Shown here piece after piece: positions 22,946-34,805 of a stretch of DNA of 64,000 nucleotides. The DNA is from Hygrophila difformis. Lineage: Eukaryota; Streptophyta; Magnoliopsida; Lamiales; Acanthaceae. The notes under the pieces are model-generated. The model saw nothing but the letters and a program-made list of their open reading frames with translations, did not search any database and was not told the origin of the DNA. The DNA lies in NCBI GenBank assembly GCA_030278955.1, contig JAOANR010000003.1, forward strand, positions 50,378,902-50,442,901, in the 5' to 3' direction. Position 1 is the stretch's first letter, and each line of letters opens with the position of its first letter. The position numbers and the translations under genes are program-made.

Positions 22946-23640
22946 AGCTATAAAATTTATATAAATTGTTTATTAAAAATAATTATAGTTTTTAAAATAA
23001 TAAAAATATAATTAAATTGAAAAATAGTTTCGAAAGTTTCCAAAATTTATTAAGGGTAGCTTTTGTTCGCAAATTACAGAAATTACAGAGTTGGTTTAGC
23101 ATCCATATTCCATAGCCTTCAAAAGCTTGTGTTTTCCAGAAGGTAAAAAACACACCCTTAATTAGTACGGATACGGTTTGTGTATAGAATTTTAGGGTTG
23201 AATATGATAGTTTGAATTACTCGAAAGTTGCCTCATATTCTTTTTTGGGCTATTTCATGAAATTTGATCACTTTTCATTTTTAAATATATTAAATTAATA
23301 TAAGTATTTTCAAAACCCATTAAAAATGGTCACTTTTACTATTCTATACAAATTTCAATACATTTTTTATTTTTCTATACATAGTCCCTTGCATTTCTTT
23401 AACTTTTAACATTTGAGAATGGGTACATATAAAAATTGTATAAAATATGTATTCTGAAACTAGACGATTCGACGATTCCAACAAGACCACACTTGAGTGT
23501 ATTTCTCTAGTTGCATCATTAAAATAATACTAAGTCAAAGTTAAATAATTAACAGTGTCAAAAGTCAAATAAACAATGAATAAAATTATTAAAATCTTAA
23601 ACACAAATACTTACACAATTTTAACTACTAAACACCATTG
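22946..23640. other. AT-rich intergenic DNA
   Basis: No feature recognised. Confidence 0.5.
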
Positions 23641-23647
23641 CCTAAGT

Positions 23648-24176
23648 CAGGGCCGTCTCCAACTTTTTTGGGACCCGGAGCAAAAATTTAAATTAGGCCC
23701 TAATTATAATATTAGATAAGTATTGAATACTTTATTATTGAATTACAAGTATTTTAAAAAATAACTAAAACAAGAATAATTTAATAGAGTATCATTTTAA
23801 AACTCTTACCCTTCAAATGAAGTAAATTTATCAATCAAGTCTTCATAACCAATATAAATTGGTTGCCTACAATAACTGCAAAAATTCAACATTATTTAAA
23901 TAATACTTCATTCATATCACAATGTTTCCATTTGGTAATGCGCTACCATTCACTCAGAGTCTTTTACTTAAAATTTTATCATATTTATCCAAGTTAAATA
24001 TAGTCAAATGAGATTTTGTTACATTCGTCTCGTTGTGTAATTTTTAAATATCTACTTACAATTATAAAAATAATAAATTAATATAGGTATATTATTAAAA
24101 TATTTGAATGTGGGGCCCACACATGCGTGGGGCCCTGAGCACTTGCTCATAGTGCTCCCTATAAGAGCCGGGGCTG
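23648..24176. mobile_element. hAT-type MITE with CAGGGCCG ends
   Basis: Left end CAGGGCCGTCTCCAAC, right end GAGCCGGGGCTG; flanks GCCTAAGT (23640-23647) and ACCTAAGT (24177-24184) are an 8-bp duplication with one mismatch. GGGACCCGGAGCAAAA and GGGGCCCTGAGCAC near the ends are typical of a widespread plant hAT family. Confidence 0.82.
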
Positions 24177-24303
24177 ACCTAAGTTACGGTACCCAAAAGA
24201 AATGAGCCAAATTTCGCTGGACAAGATGGAGTATTATTATTTATTTATTATTTTGTGATGGATCTATATTTTGACATATTAGTGATGTACATTATTTTTG
24301 TTA

Positions 24304-24415
24304 CACTACTAGAAAAATGTGGATTCAGTAGCTAACGAATTTCGGTCGCTAACTTCTTTAGTGATCAAATTTTACCAAAAAATTTCGATCGCTAGAACAG
24401 AAAATTCTTGTAGTA
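24304..24415. mobile_element. Very small CACTA-type MITE
   Basis: Starts CACTACTAGAAAAATG and ends TTCTTGTAGTA; the 3-bp duplication TTA is on both sides (24301-24303, 24416-24418). Only 112 bp long. Inner TAACGAATTTCGGTCGC matches the repeat at 8215-8365. Confidence 0.7.
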
Positions 24416-24589
24416 TTATGAATAAATAGTTACACATAATAACGTATATAACCAATTTTTATTTTTATTTTTATCTTTTTTCTGAACAGCCTTTAAATAC
24501 TAAGTAATGAGTATAAGTGTATAACCCAGTTTTATGTATTTAGTGGGAAATTAGTTTTTTATAATGAATAAAAGAACTACCATGCATTT

Positions 24590-24745
24590 TTATAGGAAAT
24601 AGGGACTTGGCCTAATGGCCGTGTCCCACTCCAACCTTATGGTAATTTTTGTCGCTTGAGCTCCCACATACCTTTGCCGACACATGAGTGTCTTGTTTAC
24701 AAAATCAGAAATTAAAAAAAAATAAATAAATAAAAATGAAACCAT
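24590..24745 (+). mobile_element. SINE-like fragment with A-rich end
   Basis: A-box-like TTGGCCTAATGG, shared phrase CACATACCTTTGCCGACACATG, and an A-rich end (AATTAAAAAAAAATAAATAAATAAA). No B box is visible. Confidence 0.45.
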
Positions 24746-24954
24746 ACAGGTAATCTATACGATACGAATGCATACATGTAGGGTCTATGAATTCCTGATA
24801 GTGTATTACTTCCATTCTGGGGGATCCATATGATGTATACACCTTTTTTTTTTTTTTTCCCTAATTAGTGATTACCCACCACATACTTTTGAATGATTCA
24901 TTACATAACTTCCTATATTTATCACTAGCATGTAGCACAGGACCAAAGTACCTT

Positions 24955-25204
24955 TTTCTTTTTTTTTTTTTTTTTTGTATGATGCAGGCTGGGGATTTTT
25001 TTTTTTTGGCCAGGAAGCCAGAGCGTCAGAAAATAAGATAAAAAATTACAGCAGGGAGGAAAGGAAAAAGAAAGAACAAAAAATAAAGAAAAGAAAAATC
25101 TAGAAACGAGTGAATCAAGTTCCCGACATGTCTGCGACTCTGCGTTGATCAGGGCCCAAACCTCATCAGGAGGAAACGTCCAGGTTGTAAAAAAACTCCA
25201 CAGT
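24955..25204 (-). pseudogene. 3' end of a LINE: tail of RNase H and poly(A)
   Basis: On the - strand DNA just below 25204 reads WSFFTTWTFPPDEVWALIN, resembling the C-terminus after a plant LINE RNase H domain. After a stop comes an untranslated stretch and runs of A (T on the + strand, 24960-25005). It continues the RNase H fragment at 28708-28860; a hAT MITE with a solo LTR separates the two parts. Confidence 0.6.
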
Positions 25205-25716
25205 GCGAGAACTAGGGGTGTACGCAGTGCGGGTTAGTGCGATTTCGCACCAAAACCAAACCAAACCGCAAAAAACCGGTTTGAGAAAAAATTAAACCAA
25301 ACCAAACTATTTTAGCATTTCAAATCAAATCAAACCAAACCGAAAAAAGCGGTTTGGTGCGGTTTGGTTATAGTTTAACCAAGGTTTTAAAAAGAAAAAA
25401 AAATCATATGAATTATAGTCGTAAGTGTAACAGCCCAAACTCCGAAATGCAAATTAAAAGTTAAAAAAAATACAAATTTACTGTTTACAAGCCAAATACG
25501 TAATAATCTAGAACTATTATAAGCTATTGGAAAAAAAATAAAACTACAAATATAGCATAAGAAAACAACAGTAGTAGTAGAGTCTAAGAAAACAACAGTA
25601 GTAGTAGAGTCAATGAAGGGTAGCAGTAGTAGCATGTGCTTTCTGAAGCATATCAGAATTACAAATATAACCTGTAAACAAATAAACAGAAGCCAATGAA
25701 AGGGCATGAATCACGG

Positions 25717-28375
25717 TGTAATACCCGAGAATTTTACAACATAAAATAAATAAATAATAAAGAGAACATAATAAATAAATAAAGAATCATAAAAGATGAG
25801 AAATGGAATTTAAATTAAAAAGGAAACAAAATTCCGAGAACCCGGGAAGCCGAAGACAATTTAATCGAATAAATTGTTACACGGAAACCCAACACCGATG
25901 GACTCAATAACCCGAGTCCAAATGTAAATTTAGATCCGAATAAAATTAGGATAGGAAATCGGAGCCCGAAGATACCCCGGAAATCGGAATCTGGGAACAT
26001 AGAGGGATAGAAGTCCGAAAGAGAGGAGGAAAAGCGCGACGGATCGCACGACCCGCCCGGACCGGAGTCCAGGCGTGAGTGGCGCGCTGGCCGCGCAGTT
26101 GTTGGCCTTAGACCGCGCCACGACCGCGCCACACTGGCAGCAACAAACCAAGCGAGATTTTCTCGCCCGAACGCGGATTTTTCGACTTTCGGTTGAACAT
26201 CTTTCGACTCTAGACTCTTAGAGTCAGATCTTGGATGCCCTAGGCCTTAGTTATCTATAAATAAGACCTCCGAAAAGCTCCGAATACGTTTTAAAAACCC
26301 TACGAAATCTCTCTACACGATTGAAACCCTAATCCCGGAGTCGTCGGAGGCACGAAGGCAAGAGAGGGGACTGGGTTGGACGAAAATCCAAGGACTCCCG
26401 TCATCGTGGTAAGATCTGATCCCTTCCTTACCATTTGTGATTCGAAAACGAATCCTAATTAAACCTCTTTTCTATTCTAAACCCCGATCCGGACGCTCGG
26501 AGGGAGAACGAAGAACGTGGAAGCCACGCCTCCGAATCATCGAGCCGAGACATCCATAGATCTGTAAGTTAATACTTACATGGTTTTGGGAGTGACTAAA
26601 ACATTCAAACCTAAAAGTTTAAACGAATCTTTCATAAATCTGTCAATGTATGTTTTTACCGGCGCAACAGTTTTATCGAATTTTTCCGAACCTTAAAACG
26701 ACTTCAAACGGAAAAACATAAAACACAAAAAACTTTCCTAAGGCTTAGATCTATCTATTGTAAAATTTTCAGAATTTTTCATGATGATTTGATATATGAA
26801 ATCCACTCAAAACCGAACTGCATTAAATTTGGATCTTGGAATTCGTGACAGAACTCTAGTTCGAACTTGTTGGTGATTTTTACCTTAGTTCTAGACCGAT
26901 CTAGGATTGGCGTTGAACATAAGAATTGTAGATCTATGAGTTTAGAACATCTCTGTAAAATTTGAGAATTTTTCGTTAATATTTGAACCTCCGAACCTGA
27001 GCCGATCCGATCTGCGTTCGTACCGAAATCAAGAAACTTGAACATAATGAGTTTCGAACTTGATGACGTTTTTGACATTAGATCTAAACCGATTTGGAAC
27101 TTTAGCCGAACATGAAAGTTGTAGGTATATGTCTTAGGTATCTCTCTGTAAAAGTTCATCAAATTTGAAGTTAGTTTGCTATGGTAGATCTTGAAATCTT
27201 GAAACTGGTGTTGAAATTTTCGGACAGATTAACATCCTGTTAAAGATTGACATTTTCCACCTACTTCCGTGTCTCGGATTGAGAAACTTAAAACATGAAA
27301 CTTGTTCATCTCTGTGTTTCAGTGTTACCGGTAAATTTTCAGAATGATCTGGTTTAAAATGAATTTTTAAATATTTTTGGAGCAAAACAACGACTAGTGA
27401 AATTATATGTTGAAACGTGTGAAATTTGTGAAACTTGTTTTGACCTTGCGGGTTCGATTCCCCAAGGGCGTCCGTGTCCCTGCGGGTTCGATTCCCCAGG
27501 ATGTCTGTGTCAAATCTTGCGGGTTCGATTCCCCAGGGTGTGTTTGAGTTCTTGCGGGTTCGATTCCCCAAGGGCGATTGTATGTTTTCCTGCGGGTTCG
27601 ATTCCCCAGGATGTCCGTGTCAAACCTTGCGGGTTCGATTCCCCAGGGTGTGTCTTTCTGCGGGTTCGATTCTCCAGAATATGTGTTGATTCCTACGGGT
27701 TCGATTCCCTGGGATGTATGTGAGTTCTTGCGGGTTCGATTCCCCAAGGGCGATTGTCTGTTTTCTTGCGGGTTCGATTTCCCAAGAATAAATTATACTA
27801 GATTATATCGAATAAAAGTGGAAGAGTGAAATCCTGAAATACTTGAATATTGTCCCTATTTAAATTATGTCTTGCGATTATTTTATCATGTTGTAGAACA
27901 AATTACATTATGCACATGTTTCCTTTAAATTTAAATAATGGCTTTGAAACCCCTTAATCATGTTTGTGTTAACTTACTCAGCACGTAGTGCTGACCAAAC
28001 CATTTTTATTTCTTTTTCTTCTATAGTTGAGAATTATGCATCGTCATATGCATACACGGGAAGCTTGGGGTGATGTATTATTTCGACTGGTTGTATTAGA
28101 CTAGATCTTGTATGAACGGGCCTGTTTAACCCATGATTAGGCCATGTTGGCCCTATATTTAAATTCCGCTGCGATACATATATGTAGATATTATTTTCCG
28201 CTGCAACTTTGATGTATTATTTATTTAAATTATATATAAATGGGCTGTTTGAATGTTTTAAATTCTGAAAAACCATAGCCTTGCATCTCTTTAGCAAGCT
28301 CGGAGAAACCGTGTCTTGCTAGGGAGGTGTGGCGGTGACATCCCGACCTTGGTGACCAAAAACCGGGGTGTTACA
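25717..28375 (+). mobile_element. Solo LTR of a chromovirus related to the 8371-19552 element
   Basis: Starts TGTAATACCCGAGAATTTT and ends GGGGTGTTACA, the LTR ends of the complete element in reverse orientation. The perfect 5-bp duplication CACGG flanks it (25712-25716, 28376-28380), with no internal region or second LTR, so unequal recombination has left one LTR. A TATA box (CTATAAATAAG) is near 26255. Sequence is clearly diverged from the complete element, and the middle part is replaced by the repeat array at 27446-27785. Confidence 0.9.
27446..27785 (+). repeat. Ten tRNA T-arm/B-box-like repeats within the solo LTR
   Basis: TGCGGGTTCGATTCCCCA recurs ten times with 32-38 bp spacing (starts near 27448, 27482, 27518, 27554, 27592, 27628, 27660, 27695, 27730, 27767). 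The spacers alternate among a few types (AGGGCG..., GGATGTC..., GGGTGTG...), so the array grew by copying multi-unit blocks. GGTTCGATTCC fits the RNA polymerase III B box. No tRNA body or A box is present, so this is not a tRNA gene. Confidence 0.9.
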
Positions 28376-28707
28376 CACGGTCTCTGTACCTTGAACTAAT
28401 ATAAAGTCATTTGTCACTAAATCTAATTCAAATCTATAAAATTCTAATAGTATATTATTATATAATATATATTTTTATTAAATATAAATAATTGCGGTTT
28501 ACGGTTTGGTCCAATTCGGCTCTTTCAAATTGTTTCTCATTATTGAGAAAAGGTAACAAAGATAAAATACGAGCTAAACCGCAAACCACGGTTTTCTAAA
28601 AAAAAAACCATAAATTTTAAACCGCAAACCAAACCAAACTGTCAAAATACGGTTTGGTTGGTCTGGTTTATAGTTTGAACCGCACTCTTAACAGCCCTAG
28701 CGAAAAC

Positions 28708-28860
28708 CACACTTAACAAGAGCATCAACCACATAGTTTCCCTCCCAAATGATGTGGTACCATCTGTAGCCCGGGTGAGCCGCAAGAATATCCCGAATAT
28801 TGTTAACCAAAGCAAAATATCTACTTCCCTTACGGACATCGAGTTTGATTTCAATTTATT
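28708..28860 (-). pseudogene. LINE-type RNase H fragment
   Basis: About 48 codons are open on the - strand: VRKGSRYFALVNNIRDIL, then GYRWYHIIWEGNYVVDALVK. The ending matches the conserved tail of plant RVT_3-type RNase H (histidine/acid region and VxDALAK). It joins the piece below 25204, before the hAT insertion. Confidence 0.65.
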
Positions 28861-29027
28861 TTAGTTATGGGAGTGGAATCAACTAAAATAGGAATTCTTC
28901 CCATAAATTTTGGTTAAGCAAAAAAAAACCATCACATTTTCATGAAAAAGTATCATAGTTTTAAAATTTGCAATATACATAAAGTTTGAAATATATCATG
29001 GTAATATCACAAAAAATTACACATAAA
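28861..29027. other. AT-rich spacer next to the Helitron
   Basis: No feature recognised. Confidence 0.4.
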
Positions 29028-29057
29028 CTAGTAAATAACCCGTCGAGACTCGACGGG
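29028..29057 (-). other. Helitron 3' terminus (hairpin and CTAG)
   Basis: Stem at 29039-29047 and 29049-29057 with one-base loop; the distance from hairpin to the CTAG end is 7 bases. Rolling-circle transposases end transfer at this type of structure. Confidence 0.72.
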
Positions 29058-29339
29058 CATAACTTTATATTTTATATAAATATATACTTATATTATATAA
29101 AGCTATAATAAATTGCATTTTGAGTAATGAAAAATGTGTAATGATTTTTTATACATTCAAAAGATGATGTATATGATAATATAATTTAGTTATTTTTAAA
29201 CTAACAAAGAAATCATATTATAACATATTCTTTAGCTTCTGTGGCTTGTCCAGTACAAATCTAACAAATCAATAAAAATAACTATTAAAATAAACTTAAA
29301 AATAAGTATGAAGCATAATATGAAAATTTTCCTAACAAT

Positions 29340-31330
29340 TTGCTGAAAAATTCATTGGTGAAAATCTCATTGATAGGGGCGAGTATAAGACTATCTTTAA
29401 AATGTCTGAATTTGAAGTGGTGCAGTTTATATTTGTATATGTACTTTCAAAAATTACTGCTATAGGATCACCCATAGAGTTTATAAGAATATCATCCGAA
29501 AATGTCACATCTAATTGTAAATCTCCAAAATCAATACCCGCTTTACCATCACCTATATCAACTATCCATTTTGTAAATTTTCTGCCATATATAAATTTCA
29601 TTGTAAACAACAATTTCTTGTAGTATCTTGAGTTAATCATTCTAAATTGCATATTAATACTTTAGCTACATCTTGCTAGTGGCACGAAATATTACAACAT
29701 AACTGTTCATGGCTAAAAATTGGTTTTGGAATATAAAATCCGACATTTTTTAAAGATTAACATTGACTTTTGTTTATAATTATAGCAAAACAAACTGTGA
29801 GTGAGAATTTTCTCATCTCAAATCGAACAAAAATTTTGGTTAAATCAAATAGACTCATAAACATTCTACCAATCAAGAATTTTCTACTTTCTTCCGAAAA
29901 TTAGTTTAACCTCAACTATCTAGTTCCAATTATTGGTTACTATCAACCTACTTCCATTACATAATTTATTTGATGGATATATATTCCTAAGAAGCATGAC
30001 TACGGAACCCTCATTCAACTATATTTCATGATTCAGTAATCCAGAACAATTGATCGTGTCGAGATATTCCAGTGAAAATAATTAATTGGCATTATCTATG
30101 TTTTCACCCTTTTGACAAATATTGTTAAAACTGGTATATATATATACATACATTTTCATTTACAAACATACGCTCCATGATGTAATTATTGATTGTAGCA
30201 ATAATCTCATTGGTAGGGGTTAATATATAGTAAAAATATTTGGATTTGAAGTGGTGCAGTTTATATTTGTATAAGTATTCTCAACAATAGCCGCTATAGA
30301 ATCTCTCGTATAATTTATAAAATTATCATTTGAAAATGTCACATATAATTGTACATCTTCAAGATTAATACCAACTTTACCAATTACGATCATGTACATG
30401 AAGTATTTATTGTGGAAATTTATGCCATATATAATTTTCATTGTAAATTACATTTCTTATAGTATCTTAAGTTAATCAATCTTAATTACATATTAATACT
30501 TCGAGTCCCACTCTTTACAGTGACACGAGATATTAAGGTAAAAACTGATTTTTTGAAGATAGAGTCTAACTTTCTTTAAAGGTTGACATCTACCTTTTTT
30601 TTTTGGTTTTTTATAGTCATAGTAAAACAAACCGCGAGTGGAATTTTTTCCTTTGAAATCGAATGGAGAATTTGGTTAATTCAGACGGGCTCATAATCAT
30701 TCCACCAATAAAAAATTTTCATCCCAAATATTGAGTTTTGTTTTAATGAGAAGAGAGGTAAAATAATTTTCTAGAGAGGTTAAACAATTTTCTGATGTAA
30801 GTTTTTTGCAGGTAGACTTCTCGTCACAATCTAGTGGAATACCAAATCTAGAATGTGCCGTCCTACCTCTTGGAATGAGTAAGGGTGCTATTCAATTGGA
30901 TCCTACAGACAACACAATATTACATCTACCATGAAGGGTTAAACATAATATTTTCTAGATAAATTATCGATAAATGTCTAATCAGTTCCACCACGTAGAA
31001 AAAAAATGAATCAACACCCAGTACTATCAACTACATACATTATTTTATTATAAACATTATTCTCATCATCAATCAACAAAGGTAATATTAGCATGATCCA
31101 TTTTCATTTCTTTCTTACTATAATATGTTTCTTCTAGTTTCAAAAGATTATTTGTTTCAGACGTTAAAACTTCATTCAATACTGGCATTCCAAAGAAAAT
31201 TTTCAAACTTATAGAATTTGCAGCAATTAGTTTTTCAATATGAACTTACTTTGATCATTCACAATCATAATTTTCTAATAAAGCTAGATTTATATTTATT
31301 TTTTCATCAATTGCAAATCTGATAAAATAT
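29340..31330 (-). pseudogene. PIF1-like helicase of a Helitron, decayed and partly duplicated
   Basis: Fragments on the - strand, from high to low coordinates: EKLIAANSISLK and KKEMKMDHANIT (around 31120-31250); a degenerate Walker A region (about 30960-31000); RGRTAHSRFGIPL (about 30820-30890); GKVGINLEDVQLYVTFSND (30300-30400); NEIIATINNYIMERM (about 30170-30215); INCSGLLNHEI and LNEGSVVMLLRNI (about 29960-30070). These follow the order of the Helitron helicase. A second copy of the GDGKAGIDFGD segment (29332-29652, with its non-coding flank to 29890) lies downstream, so about 550 bp are tandemly duplicated. Many stops and frame changes are present. Confidence 0.75.
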
Positions 31331-31632
31331 AGATTAATGAATTACATTATCTGTTTTTAAGTGTTACACTTTCCCTTTTTGGGTGTTGGAATTAAGTGTT
31401 ACACTACCATATTTGAAATGTTTTGAAGGTTAATAATTTTTACTAATTATACTTAATTTATTAATTTTTTATGTTCATTAAAATAAAACTCAAAAGGAAT
31501 AAAGTCAAATGTGACTTATTTTATTTATTTAATTACTTCAACTAAATAAATTTTATTAACTTACCTTAAATCTTGTGTCATTTCCTAGTGTTATACTTAT
31601 TGTAAAATGGATGGAGTATTTCTTAAAAAATA

Positions 31633-31880
31633 TTCCCTCTGTTGCACTCAAAGCATCTCATTTGGACTTTTGAACACTGTTTATTGATCAACTTTGACCT
31701 AATGTTATCGCAATTATATACGATAACATTTAGTCAAATTCGGTCTTGTTAGATTTTTCTAATCATGTCGTTTTAGAATATATATTTTACAAAATTTTTA
31801 TATATGTACATTTTAAGATATTAAATGTTAAACAAATGTATTGGACGGCGTGTCCAAAAGTTTTGAGACACTGCAAATTC
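31633..31880. mobile_element. Truncated Stowaway-like MITE
   Basis: Begins TTCCCTCTGTTGCACTCAAAG after TA. The inside contains TCTTGTTAGATTTTTCTAATCATGT and TTTTAGAATAT, phrases shared with the MITEs at 52974, 56876 and 62803. The right end is lost. Confidence 0.5.
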
Positions 31881-31954
31881 CATTTAAATTTGAACTTCCA
31901 TTTTTTAAAAAAACTGAAAATTGTGGAAACGTCATATAAATTGAAAATTTAATA

Positions 31955-32253
31955 CTCCCTCCGTCCCACTAATCCTATCTCATTCCTTTTTGGTATGTCC
32001 CACTATATTGTCACATTTCTCTTTTTAGAAATAATTAAATATTTTAATTACCAAACCCACTACCATCATATCACATTAATAAATAAATATATTAAAATTT
32101 CAAACACACAACTATCACATCACACATAAATAAATCAATTCATTATGTATCAACACTTTAAATACTAATCTACCCCGACATTAAATACTAACTATCCCCA
32201 CATAAAATACCGTGCCCAAAAGAAATGGAACACTATTAGTGGAACGGAGGGAG
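31955..32253. mobile_element. Stowaway MITE
   Basis: CTCCCTCCGTCCCACTAAT at the left and ATTAGTGGAACGGAGGGAG at the right, flanked by TA on both sides. 299 bp. Confidence 0.9.
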
Positions 32254-32970
32254 TATCTTTTAAAAACTAATATATACACATTAATATATATTTAAGATGA
32301 ATAAATAAATCTGACCTGCAATGTACATTTTGATTACATCATTCACCATACAAAAAAATTATAACCAAAATTGAGACCAAACTTATACAAAATTACCGGC
32401 ATTACAATATATTCACCATATTGCAACATAAACGCAACATAATTCTTAGTTTCCAGTGCAAAACTCGTCATAATAATTCTATGGTGTAAAACTAAAAATC
32501 TATAAATAAATACAAAATGAAGCAATAAAATTTAAAATAAATAAAATAAAAAATGCAAAATAATAAAATTTCAAATAGATAAAATAAAAAAATACAAAAA
32601 AATAAACTCCAACATAGATAACATAAAAATGCAAAATTTCATCTTTCAAATCTTTTTAAAAGTGAATATATAGTGACACTGATAGAGTGAAAATTTATAA
32701 GTAAATGATAGATTTTATACACGGAAGACACCACATTAAATATAGGATAAGTTGTTCACTAATGCTTTAATATATATATATATATATATAGATTACATTA
32801 TGCGCACCACTGAAACATTGAATTCTGCACTCTAACCAAACTATGTTGGGGCCAAGTTCTTTTTTGACTTAAAGTAACCCATTTTACTCTTTTTTTTTTT
32901 AAAAAAAAAAAGTATACAAATCATCATGGAAAATTCAACAATCACAGCATTAAAAAGATATTAATATATA

Positions 32971-33318
32971 CTCCTTCCTTCCATCCCAATTGAAATGTCT
33001 TACTTTTGGATATCCCATCACAAATATCTTATTTCTATAAATAGAAATAATTTTTCTTCCAATAATTATGTGGACCTCATCATATACTTACAAATCAATT
33101 CTACCTTAATTCTTGTACTCAATAGTAACAAAATAAATCCATCCCAATTGAAATGTCATACTTGTTACTTTTGGATATCCCATCACAAATATCTTATTTC
33201 TATAAATAGAAATAATTTTTCTTCCAATAATTATGTGGACATCATTATATATTTACAAATCAATTCTACCTTAATTCTTGTACTCAATAGTAACAAAATA
33301 ATTCCAATGGGACGGGAG
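32971..33318. mobile_element. Stowaway MITE with a 165-bp internal duplication
   Basis: CTCCTTCCTTCCATCCCAAT...GGGACGGGAG between TA dinucleotides. The block from CATCCCAATTGAAATGTC to AACAAAATAA occurs twice, 165 bp apart, nearly identical. The family is the same as that at 33948-34136. Confidence 0.85.
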
Positions 33319-33430
33319 TAGTAAATAATTAAAAAGGCATATATAGAAATATAGCTGAAAACGTAATTTTATTTTGGTATAACTAGATTGCGCACACAAT
33401 TTTTCTATTTTAAATTAGACGAAACAAAAA

Positions 33431-33613
33431 TTTTTTAGGTGAATACCAGGGTATCCCCAGGCCTCATTGGACCCAAGACTAATCCCTCGAGGATCGGGTG
33501 GGCATTGAAGGGTTGCCTCTCCCAAAGCAGAATTCTGCATACACAAAGGCTCGAACCCGAGATCTTTGCTTAAGCTGCCAGAGCCCCATACCACTCAGGC
33601 CAACTGCGCTTGG
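33431..33613 (-). mobile_element. Intact tRNA-derived SINE
   Basis: On the - strand: A box TTGGCCTGAGTGG, then about 35 bp later B box GGGTTCGAGCC, body, and an A-run at the low-coordinate end. The 14-bp duplication TAGACGAAACAAAA flanks it (33416-33429 and 33614-33627). This identifies the split copy at 5372-5830. Confidence 0.88.
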
Positions 33614-33947
33614 TAGACGAAACAAAATTGAATAGTTTATCAATAAATAAAATAAAAATTTGATATATTTTTTTATAATAAAATATTATTGATTATTTAT
33701 AACTGAGTATTATACCCTATTTCAATAGTAACTAAATTACTTGCTTTTATAATTTTTGTAGTATGAGCTCCCAAAATGCTCACACAATTTTTTGGCATGA
33801 GCTCCGATAATGATCCCATATTCAACAATCACCACCCTTACTCTTCTTCGAAAAAAATAGTGTCAAAATGCTGGGGGAATGGAAGAGTGCCATGTCATGC
33901 TCAGACATAGGAATTGAGAATCTGATCCCACATATAAATAAATAATA

Positions 33948-34136
33948 CTCCCTCCGTCCCATTCCAAATGTCCTACTTACTATTTTTGGATGTTCCATTA
34001 CAAATGTCTTCTTTCTATAAATAGAAATAATTTCCCCTCCAACAACTATGTGGACCCCACCATATACTCACAAACCAACTCTATCTTAATTCTCGTGCCC
34101 AACAGTAACAAGACACTTGGAGTGGGACGGAGGGAG
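33948..34136. mobile_element. Stowaway MITE
   Basis: CTCCCTCCGTCCCATTCC and GGAGTGGGACGGAGGGAG as inverted ends, TA on both sides. 189 bp. Lies about 660 bp upstream of the ERF gene's TATA box. Confidence 0.9.
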
Positions 34137-34273
34137 TAGTAGTATTTGATTTTTCAGTATCCCCTCCCTCTTATTACCGTTACTGTATTTTTACTTTATA
34201 CCGTTAACTACGGTGAAACGGACGATCGGGAACGAGAGTAGTAGTAGTACAACGGAAAAGACACGGAAGCGGC

Positions 34274-34805
34274 GGTCAACAGCACCGCCACCGGTGGATC
34301 CCGATTACGTGGACAGATCCCATTGGCTGATGCCCAAATCCTGTCTTACATAAGACCAAGCCAAACGAAAACCGTGTATGAACAGGATATGAACGGACAA
34401 AACATTAAATTCTCCAACGTGAAAACATTATGATCCGAAAACCCAACCTTATCCATCGTCATCAACACACACTTTGCTTTCTCATCCGATTCATCCCAAA
34501 CAAATGCACGATCCCTACATAGATAGGACCCCTAATTTAAAAACAAAAAATACTATATACATACATACAAGCAAAACCAAGTGGGGGCTGGCTGATCGCT
34601 CTTACTTTCTTGAACTTTAACATGGATTATTATTTATTTCTAGAAAAATAAGAGAAAGTGAAGAAAGAGTATCCCATTAGGAGTGTCGTGTAAACTAGTT
34701 AGGCTCGCTTGGTCATGACTCAAATGGCTAATTATGAGGCGGTTTAAGTGGGAAAACAATTAAACCTATGGGCTCAATTCCACCTTCCTTTCTTTCTATA
34801 TATAC
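34274..34805 (+). promoter_or_regulatory. Promoter region of the ERF gene
   Basis: TATA box TATATATA at 34797-34804. Upstream lie an ABRE/G-box core ACGTGG (34307-34312) and a W-box core (GGTCAA, 34274-34279). The expected start near 34830 leaves a leader of about 700 nt with a GA-rich stretch (34840-34880) and small upstream ATG frames (for example at 35041 and 35122), unless an intron removes them. Confidence 0.5.

Larger units (their letters stand above)
25213..28699. mobile_element. hAT-type MITE interrupted by a solo LTR
   Basis: Left end TAGGGGTGTACGCAGTGCGG, right end the inverse of TAGGGCTGTTAAGAGTGCGG. Flanks GCGAGAAC (25205-25212) and GCGAAAAC (28700-28707) form an 8-bp duplication with one mismatch. 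Both inner halves contain many CGGTTTGGT and ACCAAACCG motifs. The solo LTR at 25717-28375 sits inside. DNA at 25425-25711 contains another TGTAACAGCCC start and a doubled 31-bp phrase (AAAACAACAGTAGTAGTAGAG) and may be a further nested fragment. Confidence 0.78.
29028..32792 (-). mobile_element. Decayed Helitron
   Basis: On the - strand the 3' end shows the Helitron signature: a perfect 9-bp-stem palindrome (CCCGTCGAG/CTCGACGGG), 7 bases, then CTAG followed by host T. A candidate 5' end, host A then TCTATATATATA, lies at 32792. Between them are fragments of the PIF1-like helicase of RepHel. A Stowaway MITE (31955-32253) is nested. The 5' end is less sure than the 3' end. Confidence 0.7.

Noticed and set aside
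27446..27785. CRISPR-like regular repeats
   Set aside because: Plant nuclear context, spacers are themselves repeated, no cas genes; a tandem array in an LTR explains it.
27179..27829. Frames reading repeated GNRTR/GIEPAR or RVRFPR, and a possible tRNA cluster
   Set aside because: The frames are readings of the repeat array. There is no acceptor stem, anticodon arm or A box, so no tRNA genes.
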